A stretch of 64,000 nt of DNA. Origin: Paramecium pentaurelia (taxonomy: Eukaryota > Ciliophora > Oligohymenophorea > Peniculida > Parameciidae). The translations under genes and the position numbers were made by a program. Shown piece by piece: positions 23,140 to 34,764 of the stretch (positions within the stretch are counted from its first letter, which is position 1; every line of letters begins with the position of its first letter). The stretch lies in NCBI GenBank assembly GCA_905183005.1, contig CAJJDO010000030.1:565598-629597 (forward strand), written 5' to 3'. The notes beneath the pieces are model-generated. The model was not told the DNA's origin and ran no database searches. It saw only the letters and a list, made by a program, of their open reading frames with translations.

Positions 23140-23682
23140 ATGAACAACGTACTCTGCAGTTTCTCACCCTTTATAAATAGAAATTCTAACATTCAAACTG
23201 AAAACATTGAGTTTAAGATGAGGCTATTACATTTTGAACCTTTAAATATAAATACTTAACCAATTAAGCAAACAAGAATAAAAATAGAAAGAAAACTATC
23301 TCCTATTTCAAATTAGAATTATACTGCTCTATTCTTAAATAAAATTAAAGTCTAAAAAATGGCAATACAAAAAGCCAAGCTTTCCTCAAGTATAGATTAT
23401 AAAGCAATGCCATAATTATAAGTTAATGATTATACATAATTTCTCTAACCAACTACTCTTGTTTTGCCTTCCACTTAAAGAAGCAATAAAAAATATTTTA
23501 GTTAATCAAAACCATAGAAATGCAAAGATAATTCATTAATTGAATCTGAAAAAAAGGCTCAATTTAAAATTCCCTTTCGTTTACCAAAAATTGAAAAGTG
23601 TATCGAAATGAATGAATCAAGAAGCTCTCTTAATCGTTGGACTATGAATAGCTCTTCCAGTCTTTTATAAGCTCATAAATGA
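23140..23682 (+). CDS. unknown S/N/K-rich protein
   Basis: A single-exon 180-residue frame starting MNNVLCSFSPFINRN. Basic, with scattered serines and several IP/LP motifs (IPFRLPKIEK near the end), ending SSLNRWTMNSSSSLLQAHK. No domain recognised; it looks disordered and could be a phosphorylated adaptor. GC content is a little above its surroundings, which supports coding. It is convergent with the EF-hand/PH/kinase gene, 96 bp apart. Confidence 0.65.
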
Positions 23683-23778
23683 TTAAATTTAATGTATATA
23701 GAACATCAAATAAATAAAAAATTAAAAACAAATTTCTAATTTGATATATTAAGTAATTTATTATTATTATATAATGTT

Positions 23779-26169
23779 TCAATCTTAATAATTAATAGCT
23801 ATCAAAATAATCCTAACCTCTATCTCTATCTTTAAACTTTTTTAGTTTGCAACGTAGAGCGATTCTATATTAATCAACATAATCTAATACTTTAATCCAA
23901 GGATGATTTAATGCTTCATCCAAAGATATTCTCTCATCTGGATCTTTATTTAATAATTTTGTTATCAAATCTTTTGCATCAGCAGATATTTGTTACCAAA
24001 AACTGTCATTTAAATCATAAGTACTATCTAAGATATTTTTAATTATATCTTCAGGAAAAGGAGCATCAAAAGGTAAAAATCCTTAAAATAAATTAAATAA
24101 TCATACCAGATAATAAAAAATAAAGAATAACACCCAAAGCAAAGTTATCTACTTTAAAATCAATTCTTTTTTAAGATAAAGTTTCTGGAGCTAAATAATT
24201 TGTTGTTCCACATAAAGCTTCACCTTCTTTATTCTATATATTTGTTAAAAAGTTTGCAAATCCAAAATCAATAATTTTAACTTACTTTACTGTTTTTGTA
24301 ATTTAATCAAGAACAATCATTATGTTTTCTGGTTTTAAATCTCTATGAACTATTCCAACACTATGAACATAATTAATAGTATCAAACAATTAACTCATTA
24401 TTAAAGAAGACTCCTATTCATTTAAATTTTCATTATTAGTAATATAATCAAATAGATCTCCATCTCTAACAACTTCTGTAATTATATTTAAATGAGTTTT
24501 AGTTTCTATTATCTCAACAAATCTAATAATACAAGAGTGATTCAATAATTTCATTATTTCTACTTCATGTCTATTTATAATAAAATGTTGAATTATACGC
24601 TAACATTAATTTTTCTTATTTTGATAATTTAAATTTTTCGATAATCTTCATTGCCAATTGTTATTTAGTTTTCTTGTCTTCACAAAGATAAACAATAGAA
24701 AATTTACCTTCTCCAATCTTTTATAATATAGAATAATAATCATTTACTGATGCCCTATTTCAGGTTATAAAATACTTCTAAAACATTTATAAACTTGTTG
24801 TCCATTTCTTAAATTCCTCAAAATCTTTACAATAGTATAATCTTAAAGGATATACCTTATCTTTATGTGAAATTTCAAAACCATATTATTATTCTTAACT
24901 ATTTACAATCTCTTGGATTGTCAAACCATCTAAACAAAATATCTCTAAATTAAGAATTATAAAAAATATATTACTTGAAGGAATCACCTAATCAAGTTTT
25001 TTATAAGATAGACAAAATCTCTATATAAGTTTAAAATATCTATCTTTCATCTATTTTGGATTTTTTCTACTAACCTTTTTTAAATGTCCTTCTAGATCTT
25101 TTTAAGTAGTTACAAATAAAGGTACTAAAGTACTATTATTAACACCCCAAATATCATAATTAAATGCTTTATAAAGTCCATCAAATATTTTTGGATGCAA
25201 TTTGACAAACTATTTAAATTCTTCAATTGATAATCTATATATATATATATAAATTATATTACTCTTCTTCTTGTTTTCCTTTATTTTTGTATATCATATC
25301 TACATATTTACGTACTAAATAATTCACATTTACTCTTTTTAATTCAACTAATTTTCCATTTATTTAAAATGATATATTTTAACCAAACTAACCCATAGGA
25401 ACACCATTTGGTCCAACTAAACTTTCATTTGGAAACATCATAACAACACTTTGTTCATTAAAATTAGGAAGACTAGATTAAAATGATTAACATTCAACTG
25501 ATTATTATCTAGAAAGTGATTTGATCTCACCACTTTATTAAGATCCTCTTCTTTATAATGCATGAACTATCATTTTTAATTTAAAAATTACCTGATTCAG
25601 TAAATTCTTATTCATCTGTTCTTAATGGTTGAGCCTTTTTTTAGTTAATTTTTTCTTTTTTTTCATAATATTTAAGAATCTTAAGATCTTCTAAGAACAT
25701 TGGATCATCTAATAATCTAATTAAATCTTCTCTTGGATAATTTTAAAGCTTAATTTATAAATGCAAATTACCATTTGTAGGAACTCAGCCTTTTTTATTA
25801 TTCCTATATTTTCTAAATCATACAATTTAAATAGATGATCTATTTTTTATTCTTCATCACATTTTATAAAATATGCTACACCTTTTAAAAACTATTCAAA
25901 ATTAATGAGATTTTCATTTTCATCATCTTTATTAAAATAATCAAAAACTAAATCACCCCATAATCCAATCATTGTAAAAAAATCTGTAAATGCTGTTTTA
26001 TTAACTAAATTTTCAATATTACGAGAATTTAGATCACTATATATTAAGAACAATAAATCAATTTCTTTTGGAAGAACTTACATAATTAAATAAGCTTACA
26101 TTTTTCCTCTAATGACCGTGGTATATTATACAAATTTGTTTTTTTGGGTTTACCTCCACATGTACCCAT
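23779..26169 (-). CDS. EF-hand, PH-domain and protein-kinase fusion (CDPK7-like)
   Basis: A 730-residue protein built from nine exons; eight introns of 19-34 nt leave a whole frame. Order: MGTCGGKPKK (myristoylation and palmitoylation pattern); an EF-hand module LPKEIDLLFLIYSDL, MIGLWGDLVFDYFNKDDENENLI and KIDHLFKLYDLENIGIIKK (about 35-165); a Q/S-rich linker; a PH-like domain about 330-450 (RYFKLIQRFCLSYKKLD ... KDFEEFKKWTTSLQMF); and a kinase from YYSILQKIGEGKFSIVYL with AMKIIEKF, HEVEIMKLLNHSCII, GIVHRDLKPENIMIV, IDFGFAN, CGTTNYLAPE and HPWIKVLDY. EF-hands before a PH and a C-terminal kinase is the layout of apicomplexan CDPK7, not of ordinary CDPKs. Probably a calcium- and lipid-responsive membrane kinase. 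The second EF loop (YDLENIGIIKK) is weak. The last intron, and so the final few residues, is uncertain. Confidence 0.8.
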
Positions 26170-26634
26170 TCCAATATCTGTAATGAAATATATATAAATT
26201 TATATTTAAATGAATTATAAAGTAGGTTTTACAATACAATTTATTAATAAATTTATATCTATTCATAAAACATTGATTTTAAGTAAATCTTTATTTTATA
26301 TATATACAAATCAATTATCATATTTATTTAGTATTTGTGTGCTTGATATAAGATATTAAATAATATTGATTAAATTACAAATTATTAATCTATTTTGATT
26401 CATAAATAACATATATAGAAGTATGTATCTTATGAAAGTGATTATTAAAGTATTCAAAATTAATTATAAATTTATAAAATTTTTGTTATTATCAATTTAA
26501 TTATATTAATAGAGAGTAATATTAAAATAGAACACAATATTATATTAGATTTATTAATAGAATTAGATATCTATTTATATATTAAAAAGATTAAGCTATT
26601 TAAGTATTTGTAATTAATAATAAGTTTTATAAAA
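26170..26634. other. divergent intergenic region
   Basis: 465 bp between two divergent kinase genes. Only AT-rich sequence; no gene or motif seen. Confidence 0.5.
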
Positions 26635-28196
26635 ATGTAGGTTCAATAATATTATGTAGATACAAAATAAATAATTGTAGAAGGTAGTGAAGGTATTTTA
26701 TGTATATGTACTGATAAAAATAATGAAAAATAATAATTATGTGCAAAAGTAATTAATTTATTGAATTAGATTGTAGAAATAAAAAAGGATCAAATTGAAA
26801 AATAATTAAATATCCTTTCAATATTATAGAATGATGGAAATTCACAAAATTTAGTCAACATCAAATATTTTGAGTATCTTGAATCAAAGTAATCTATGAT
26901 TATAATTATGGAAAAATGTCACTATACTTTAAAAAGTGAATTAGAAAAAAGAAAATAAAATAATCAAGTCTTTTCTGATTAGGAAATTGAAGATTTTCTA
27001 GAATAGTTTTTATCTGGTTATTATATTTTATATACTCATAAAATACTACATAGAGATATAAAACCAGATAATATTTTAATCAATAATTAACTTGGGAAAT
27101 TGATTTATAAATTAACTGATTTTGGGATAAGTAAAGTTTGTGATCCAAATTCATTGTAAATGACTTATATTGGTACACCCCTTTATGCCCCACCAGAATA
27201 CTACAATTAAATAGTAAATCTTAAATAACAAGATGATGATTTCCCTTAAAGCAAACGTGATGTTTATTCTGTAAAATACTTCAGATATTCTTTTAGCTTG
27301 GTATTATACTCATTAAATGATGACAGGGGAATTACCATTTAAACAAACATAAGCAAAATAATTTGTAAATCAAATTAAAGACACTCCATTCAAAATGTAA
27401 ATTATAAATCGCAAAAAATAATTGACACAATTAGTTGAATAAATGATTTAGTACTATCTTATGAAAAGAATTTCTATCCCTTAGTTAAGATAATAAGTTC
27501 AAAATAAATTGACTGAGTTCCGTTCTAGATAAAATACACAATAATTAAATTAAAATCTAAGTAACTTTAATACTTAAAGCAATAATTAATCTAATTTTTT
27601 TGGAAATGATTTTTTAAAACCAAATAAAGTATAATCAAGTGATTCTAGTCAAATGAATGGTTCCAGTCAAATGAATGGTCTCAGTCAGATGAATGGTTCC
27701 AGTCAATTATTTCGTCTCAGCCAAATAAATGGCTTGAATTAATTCAATTAAATGTACAACTTAAATGAAAAATTTAGTATTTCCAATTAATCATAGGCTT
27801 CAATAATAAATTAATAAGGTTTTTAAACTAAAAGGGATAGATTAATTACTGAATATTCATCATAAAATAATGAAACCTTAAACTAAATATATGTTTCTTC
27901 AACCATAAAATAATATATTGTAGAATTTATATATGAATTAAATAATAAGTAGAAATAACTATGAGCCCTTAATAAAATTTGAAGTCATTATTAAGTTAAA
28001 ATCAATTAATTTAAATAATATAATCATATCAGATGAAAATGCAGAAAAAATAAAAAGTATCTTTTAATTTCAAAAATCCAAGATAGATGACTATAACTTA
28101 TAAACTCTCTAGTTTTATTATTGTCTAAAAAATTATAATTAAATGCTCCTTTAGTCTGTTTAAAATAAAGATGTATTAAAACAACTCCTTATGTGA
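26635..28196 (+). pseudogene. serine/threonine kinase with Q/N-rich tail, frameshifted
   Basis: Clear kinase: EGSEGILCICTD, CAKVINLLNQ, NLVNIKYFEYLE, IIIMEKCHYTLK, LHRDIKPDNILINNQ, KLTDFGISKV, MTYIGTPLYAPPEYY. A 26-nt intron follows DVYS; the next exon reads LGIIL and then breaks: GELPFKQTQAKQF needs a -1 shift, explained by one missing base near 27315-27320 (LYQMMTGELPF would be expected). A second shift lies near 27950, after which a coherent frame runs to TGA 28194-28196. Between them is a tail with the tandem unit SQMNG(S/L)S (four copies, about 27640-27725). Either two sequencing errors or a recent pseudogene. The catalytic and DFG residues are intact. Confidence 0.7.
27640..27728 (+). 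repeat. SQMNG short tandem repeat in the kinase tail
   Basis: Four imperfect 18-bp units with the theme agtcaaatgaatggt, translating to SQMNG repeats with S/L between. The last units diverge (SQLFRLSQING). Confidence 0.75.
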
Positions 28197-28432
28197 TGTT
28201 TGAGAATATGAATTAATGATTATTAGAATAAAAATATTTATTTTAACATTAATTTAATATTGATTTTTCATTTAAGTCAATATTTATTTTGATAGAATTT
28301 TCTAAAAATTTATTGATTCATTATATAACAAGATCTAGTATGTTATTTGTATGTAAAGTGATTTATTTATAAATATTTAATATATAAAAATATAATTAAT
28401 TATATTTAAAGCATATACTATAAAAATCAATA

Positions 28433-28844
28433 ATGCTGTGCTGCAATAAAAGAAAGAAGAAAATTGAAAATGGAAACTAGTAAATCAGAAGTAAAAATCT
28501 AGAGATAGTAATGAATTTATGAATTTTAGCTATAAACTTAAGATATTAATGATGAAGCTATGACACTATATTAAACATAAAATTTCTTTAATAACTCGAA
28601 TATTTTCCATAATACAAATGATCTATAAAGTTACAGGTATGTATAATATTATAGTAGATTCAGAACAGGCTCAAACTTTTAAGATAGCCGATCTGTTGAA
28701 AAACTTATATAGAATATTCCAAGTATTAGTCCTCGATAAAGTTCATTTAAAAGTTTCAAATATTGCCATACAAGTCCTGATACAAAATTCATTTCTCAGA
28801 AATAAGGTTTTACCTTATTAATTACCAAATCATTTAAGAAGTGA
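28433..28844 (+). CDS. small unknown protein with a cysteine-lysine N-terminus
   Basis: A 120-residue protein in three exons; introns of 22 and 27 nt leave a whole frame. It begins MLCCNKRKKK, two cysteines beside basic residues, a layout that suits palmitoylation and membrane contact. The middle is Q/N-rich and the third exon is S/K-rich (IPSISPRQSSFKSFKYC). No domain recognised. An unspliced reading of the same DNA at 28618-28821 gives a different frame and is a shadow. Confidence 0.55.
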
Positions 28845-29782
28845 AATACTATAAGTTAAAAACCTTTTTGATATAAAGTTTATTCTTATAGAAAATTGAT
28901 AATTCATTTGCATTTTCCATCTTTCTTAGATGGATTAATGTATTGTAAAAATCAAATTATAACTAGACATTTTTAAAACATCAATAAACTGATTATAAAT
29001 CAAACTTAAGTTTTATTGTATTTCATAACTTAAATTTTCTTAAAGTCTAGTTGTAAATTTGAAATAACATATAATTTATTTCATTCATTCAATCTTTTAA
29101 TTATTTATATTAATTTCTTGAAATAATTATTAGAATAACTGAAAAAAGTTATTTGATTTTACTTAATTTTATCATATTAACTTTTTTCATATTTAGATCT
29201 CTTAGTTTAAAGAAATAATAAAATATTTTTAGTATGGAAATAAATATTTAGTTTTATATTATTCATTATTATATTAAAGTGGGATTTGTTAATTATAGAT
29301 TTTAACATAATATGTTAAATAAATTAAATAATAAATTTCATAGTTTCCAGCTAATTTATAATTGATTAGATATCTAATTAGATATTCTTTCTGATATAAA
29401 TTCTTTATTTTTTCATTTAGCTTCTATTTTTTAATTGAATTCTTTCAATACTTAAGAAGCCTAACAAAAATGATATATAAATCATATACTTTTAAACTTT
29501 CATTTTAACAAATTATAATTTATAAACACTATATTTTTTAGATGTTAAAATTGTAGGCATTCATAATAAAATTTGATGTCTTTAATTTTGAAGAAATAAA
29601 AATAAAATGGAATACTAATAAATTTAATATGATTAATGAATTTAATTGATTTATTATTCTTAGAGGTTTCTTGTTTTAATAAATAAATGTTTAAAAAAAT
29701 AATGAATAAGATTTGTGAATTAACTTGAGTTCACTATAATTAATCGATTTTTATATAAAAAGTCTTTAATAATAATTTAATA
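28845..29782. other. AT-rich stretch without a supported gene
   Basis: About 940 bp. I see no coding frame with reasonable composition, no repeat and no RNA signature. Confidence 0.5.
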
Positions 29783-30310
29783 ATGTTAACTTACTCCTAT
29801 AATCATGAAACATCAAATAATCACGAAGAATTATCGCTTGCTAATGTAAGTATTATGTTAATATTTACAGCAACAATTGATTCTCTAAGCATTATCAAAT
29901 ATGCCAATATAATTTTAACAAAAGGAGAAATCTCTTTAAATGGAGAACACAAAACTAAAAAATGAAAATACAGAACTTTAATCATAGCTAAATAAATTAG
30001 AAAATAAACATTAGGAATTAATAAATGAAGTAAAGAAATTTTAATAATTTTAGATTTAAGATCTTAGATAGTTAGTGAAAAGAGTATATTAAGAAGGTGA
30101 GATATAGATTTAATATTAAAAGTAAAAGAATGTAATATTATATATTATCATAAGCAACAATTAGAATATAAAAATGAAAGTCTAACGAAGGCTTTGATCA
30201 ATTTGTAAAATAATTTAGAAACTTTTGCTTAATTGAAAGATTTATCCAGTTTGCTAGATGATAGTGAGATTTAAGAGAAAAAAGTAAAGGAAAATGATTC
30301 TATTTAATGA
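29783..30310 (+). CDS. small coiled-coil protein
   Basis: A 159-residue protein; two introns, 25 nt after NHEELSLAN and 23 nt after QYQKQKN, leave a whole frame. After a short polar start (MLTYSYNHETSNNHEEL) it is a continuous heptad coiled coil (MENTKLKNENTELQSQLNKL, ELINEVKKFQQF) and ends in an acidic tail SSLLDDSEIQEKK. No family recognised. The unspliced frame at 29783-29965 is only its first exon read through the intron. Confidence 0.7.
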
Positions 30311-30499
30311 TGATTATATAATATTGAATATCAATTTAATATAATATGATTAAAGAAACATCAATTCTAATTATAAGAGTATTAATATACAAAATCAAGA
30401 ACTTAGTATAAAATTATTTTGTTAAATCCTTTTTGATTTTTAAAAAATATTTACTATTATACAAATAATATTGAACAAGAAAAAAACATAATTATATAA

Positions 30500-30994
30500 A
30501 TGTGTGAAAATTATTGTAGAATGTAACTGTTATATCAACTAAGAAAAAAGAAGATAATGGAAAATAATCAATATAATAATATATATGATAGAATAAACAA
30601 GAATGTTTAGAATTAAAGAATTTATGATTAAGAATTGTCAAATAGTGAATCAACAGATAAGGAATCAATATTCCCATTCATAATTCGTAAATAGCTTTTA
30701 GAATAAATTTAAACTATAAATAATGATAAAAATAGAAGAGTTGTATAAAATAAAGCCAAAATAAATGCTAGAATAACAAATAATACTAGATCAATATCAG
30801 TATGCAGAAAAATAGAACCTAATGATTAAAAGAAAATGATTTATGATCATTTAAATACAAAATTAGATAAAGAAAAAAAAACAATTATAATATTTTCATA
30901 AAGATATAATCCATTGAAAAATGATTATATTTATAGATATTGCAAATAAGATTCTTACTTAAGCTAATCTAATAATTACAATAATTAATTTTGA
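30500..30994 (+). CDS. unknown K/N/Q-rich protein
   Basis: A single-exon 164-residue frame starting MCENYCRMQLLYQLRKK. Mostly polar; it contains ISVCRKIEPNDQKKMIYDHL and IIIFSQRYNPLKNDYIYRYC. No domain recognised. The in-frame methionine at KKKIMENNQ is an alternative start. The minus-strand frame at 30492-30677 is a shadow. Confidence 0.5.
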
Positions 30995-31352
30995 TCAATA
31001 TATATAATTATTTATTTATCAATATTTAAATGTATATTTGTTTTGTAAAGATGATGATAATTCTATTTATTTTTAATTATTATATTATTTAAAGATTAAA
31101 TGATTGTTCCTTTTAAATCTAGAAAATCAATAAAAATAATTAAGATTATATATTGATATTTAATTTAATTTAAGATGCATTATTTAATATATTTTAGATT
31201 AAGTATTTAAAGATCTTATATAATTAACCAATTATAAACATAAAAGAATATATTTTTTTATATAAGAATCTAAAATTAATTCACTTGAATTTTGATTAAT
31301 TTAAAAAAGAAAAGTTAATTTAATAAAATATATTGAAATAAACAAAATAAAG
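30995..31352. other. intergenic AT-rich stretch
   Basis: 358 bp between two plus-strand genes; nothing seen beyond A/T-rich sequence. Confidence 0.5.
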
Positions 31353-31913
31353 ATGGAAAATGTTAATAAATATCGATTAAATTGCAAATTATTGATTGAA
31401 TCAAGAAGATAAAAATAAATTACTCCATAAAAACTTAATAATACTATTCAAAATATGCTCAATTAATTTAATTTTATAGAGTCTAATAAGACTGAAGAGC
31501 TGATTTTATAATAAAATCTAAATAAGACACAATAAATAAAATTTATGGAATAAGAACAACGATCTATAACTAATAGTAATGTCACAAAAATGAATTATTT
31601 TAAGGCAAAGCAGGATAAATTTGCTAAAAATATGAATCAATTAAAAATAGAATATCCTCCTTTGATAATCAATATTAAACAATTAAATGTGAAATAAATG
31701 CGTAAACCTGATTAATAATCCAGGAGAAAGAGGTTTATAACAACATAAGAAAAATATTTAGAAAATGATAATACGAATAATTATATAAAGTTAATTAGCT
31801 AAACACGATGTGTTTCAAATACAAGATAATACTAAAATTAGAGATTATAAACTTTTTGCAGTTGGTCTAGAAAAAGTTCAGATAATCTTTCTTTGAAAAA
31901 ACATTTATTTTGA
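31353..31913 (+). CDS. unknown basic protein
   Basis: A single-exon 186-residue frame starting MENVNKYRLNCKLLIES. Basic and polar; central part MNYFKAKQDKFAKNMNQLK is helical, followed by IEYPPLIINIKQL and a run of arginines and lysines (RRKRF). It ends SRKSSDNLSLKKHLF. No domain recognised. Such basic, disordered small proteins are common and poorly annotated in ciliates. Confidence 0.6.
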
Positions 31914-32007
31914 ATTCTTTGAGTTTATATTACTTAATAATTGTAAATGAGTTAAACTTTTGAAAAAAAGATAGTTATATTTAAATGATATTAATAGATT
32001 TGATTGA

Positions 32008-32607
32008 TCAAAAGTAGAATACAATCATCATAATTAAGCACAAAATCAACAAAAATAAAATAGCTTTGAGTTTTCTCACATTTTCTATTTCAACAGTTGC
32101 TTCATCTAAAATATATCAAAGTTATTGGTTACTCTCATGTCTTTCATCTTTTTCTATATCTCCATCTTTTATACATATTAAATTGAAAAGTGATGGAAAT
32201 AATCCATAACCTGCAATCATAGCTCCATTTGCTAAATTATTTTAACCAACCTGATTGTTATTTCTAACAGGATCATTTCTACCTGGTTTAGGTCTAGGAG
32301 GAATATTAGGATCTCGTTGTTTACTAATTTATTTAATTATAAATACGTAGTTTTGGTTTCATCTTTTGAATATAAAGGAATTAAAGAATTCTTTGAACAA
32401 CCATTCTTGCAAACAGGACAAGTTAAAAATTCTTAATTTGAATTAAGCCACTAAATAATATAATCTATATACACTATAAATACAAGGCCAACAAAATAGA
32501 TGACCACAATTTGTTAGTATTGGTTCTGTAGCTATTTCTAAACAAATATTGCATTCAAAGGCTGATTCTATTAATTGTAATTTTGATTCTTCGTCTTGTT
32601 TACTCAT
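32008..32607 (-). CDS. membrane-anchored RING E3 ubiquitin ligase, RNF5/RNF185 type
   Basis: A 175-residue protein in four exons; introns of 22, 23 and 27 nt leave a whole frame. The RING finger is C3HC4: FECNICLEIATEPILTNCGH, LFCWPCIYSWL (first intron inside), then TCPVCKNGCSKNSLIPLY. A proline-rich linker (NIPPRPKPGRNDPVR) follows, then a hydrophobic patch and a C-terminal membrane span AILFLLILCLIMMIVFYF. This matches RNF5/RNF185, ER-anchored E3 ligases of ER-associated degradation, in order and length (about 180). The third intron had to be removed to reach the membrane span; without it the frame stops early. Confidence 0.88.
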
Positions 32608-32676
32608 CAATTAAATTAATATATATTAATATATAAATTATTCTTGTCTTATTTAAATTCTTTAATAAATAAAATA

Positions 32677-34507
32677 ATGTCTGAGTTTTACGCTGTAATT
32701 CTTGCTGATAGTTATGATAATTAATTTAATCATTTAACTAACAATATACCAAAAGTAATAGATAAATTAACATATAGAGTTTATTTCCATTTGTAGATGA
32801 TTTAATTATTGAACATTAAATTAATTGGTTATCAAAAAATGAAATTGATTAAATTATTGTGCTTTATAGAAATGAAAAGATTGCTGAATATTTTAATAAT
32901 AGAAGAAGACCTGGTAGAAAAACATAAAAAATTTAATTAATTAATATATTAGATAGTAAAAGTTCAGGAGATGCTTTAAGAGAATTATATAGTCATGGAA
33001 TTATTTAATAAGATTTTTTATTATTATTTGGTGATGTAATAACTAATATTTCTTTGAAAGAAGTAATCAATAAATATCATGATTAAAGAAAAGAGGATAA
33101 AATGAATATCTTATTGATGGTTGTTCATTAAGGAATATAATAATATGATGAAGAAAGATATCTTTATGTATTGGAAAGTGATGATAAACTCTTTTAATTA
33201 ACAGATTTACAATAAAAATAAATCATAATAAACAAAAGTATATTTATATATATTATTATTATTAAGAACATATTACACTTACTAAAGGAATGCCTTGTAA
33301 ATATGTTATTAGAAGTAATCTTATTGAATCTGGTATTTACATTTGTAACAGAGATGTACTAAAAAGTTTTCAAGAATATTTTATGTTTGCAGAAATTAAA
33401 GAAGATTTTATTAAATATATGACAACAACTAGTGATATTTAAGAAGAAAAAATTCATTTATATATTTCACCTAAAATCTAAGTATCTTAAAGAATATTTC
33501 ATGCTCAATCATATCATAATGCTTGTCTTAAATATTTAAGTAGATTCTTTTTTCCTTATTGTCCATAATAATAATATTATGTTGATTTTTTTAAATATTT
33601 TGCAGGTAGAGTAGATTAGAAATCTAAAATAAGTGATTAATGTTTTATTGGATAAAATACAGATGTTAAATAAAAAGTTACTATTACAAAATCAATAATT
33701 GGTAAAAATTGTAAATTAGGAATTGGTTGTGAAATTATTAATAGTATATTATGGGACAATATTGAAGTTGATGATAATATTATTATTAAAGATAGTATTA
33801 TTGCTTCAGGATGTAAAATAAAAAATTCAATTCAATCATAAATTGTTACAATAGAGAATCAAAAAAATGTTAAATAATTATTAAGTTTTTAAAAATATGA
33901 TGATAATGCTTTTCAATCTGAAAATTCTGATTAAGAATCTGATTCACATGAATTACATTAAAAGAAACCAAAAGAAAATGATGATTAAGGATTAAAAGAA
34001 GATATGATAGATATAGTAGCTAATTGCAAAACTGTGAGTTAAGTTAAAGAAGCAATAACTAATGTAGATACAATTAAAGTTAATTCAAATATTGCTTTTG
34101 AAAATATTGTTATAGCATTTATGGCTGCATTTTTAGATACACTCTAACCAGATGTTGATTCTCTTAAAAATGCATATGCATTATGGGAGGAATTTATTAT
34201 TAGATTTGTTAGTGAAACTGAAGTTGTATGTTATATTAAATCAATTGAAACCTTTTGTAGATAAAACTAATAATATCATTTAAATTAATTTTTATAATTG
34301 TCATATAAACATTAAATATTGAGTGAGTAAGTAATCATAAATTATTAAAATTAAATGGCTACAATAGAAGATGATTAATTTGCTAAAGATTTCGTATAAT
34401 CAAGTTAATAATTTAAAGAATATCTTGAAAATATTATTTTAGAGTAAGAATAATAACAAAATCAAGAAGGAGATGGTGAATATGAATATGAATATGTATA
34501 TGAATGA
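32677..34507 (+). CDS. EIF2B5: translation initiation factor eIF2B subunit epsilon
   Basis: A 592-residue protein with introns of 23 nt (just after NNIPK) and 29 nt (33238-33266); the frame is whole. It has the N-terminal nucleotidyltransferase-like domain (FYAVILADSYDNQFNHLT, SLFPFVDDLIIEHQINWL, SGDALRELYSHGIIQQDFLLLFGDVI), hexapeptide left-handed helix repeats (VTITKSIIGKNCKLGIGCEI, NSILWDNIEVDDNIIIKDSI, IASGCKIKNSI), an acidic linker and a C-terminal W2/HEAT domain ending in an acidic tail (YEYEYVYE). The typical ADSF is ADSY here. eIF2B epsilon is the catalytic guanine-nucleotide-exchange subunit that recycles eIF2. Slightly shorter than human (721). Divergent from the RING gene, 70 bp between starts. 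Confidence 0.93.
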
Positions 34508-34764
34508 TATGGACATGTGTAATTATATAAATTAATATTAATATTCAAATATAATAAATTGAATTCATTTGTTAATTCTAATTCTTAATTGAAAAAATTT
34601 AATTATTAGAATTAATTGATAATCCTTTTAATAATACTCAAATTGACTTAAATAGAACATATTTAAACATATTCTAACTTTTTACAATATTAAAAATATT
34701 ATGATTTGAATATTATAGAATTCTTTAAAATTAATTTCATATATTATATTCTAATCAATCAATT

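Noticed and set aside
25571..25573. ATG at 25573 as start of a stand-alone PH-kinase gene
   Set aside because: It lies inside a 25-nt intron that joins the EF-hand part in frame; without the splice the upstream gene would end in a meaningless tail.
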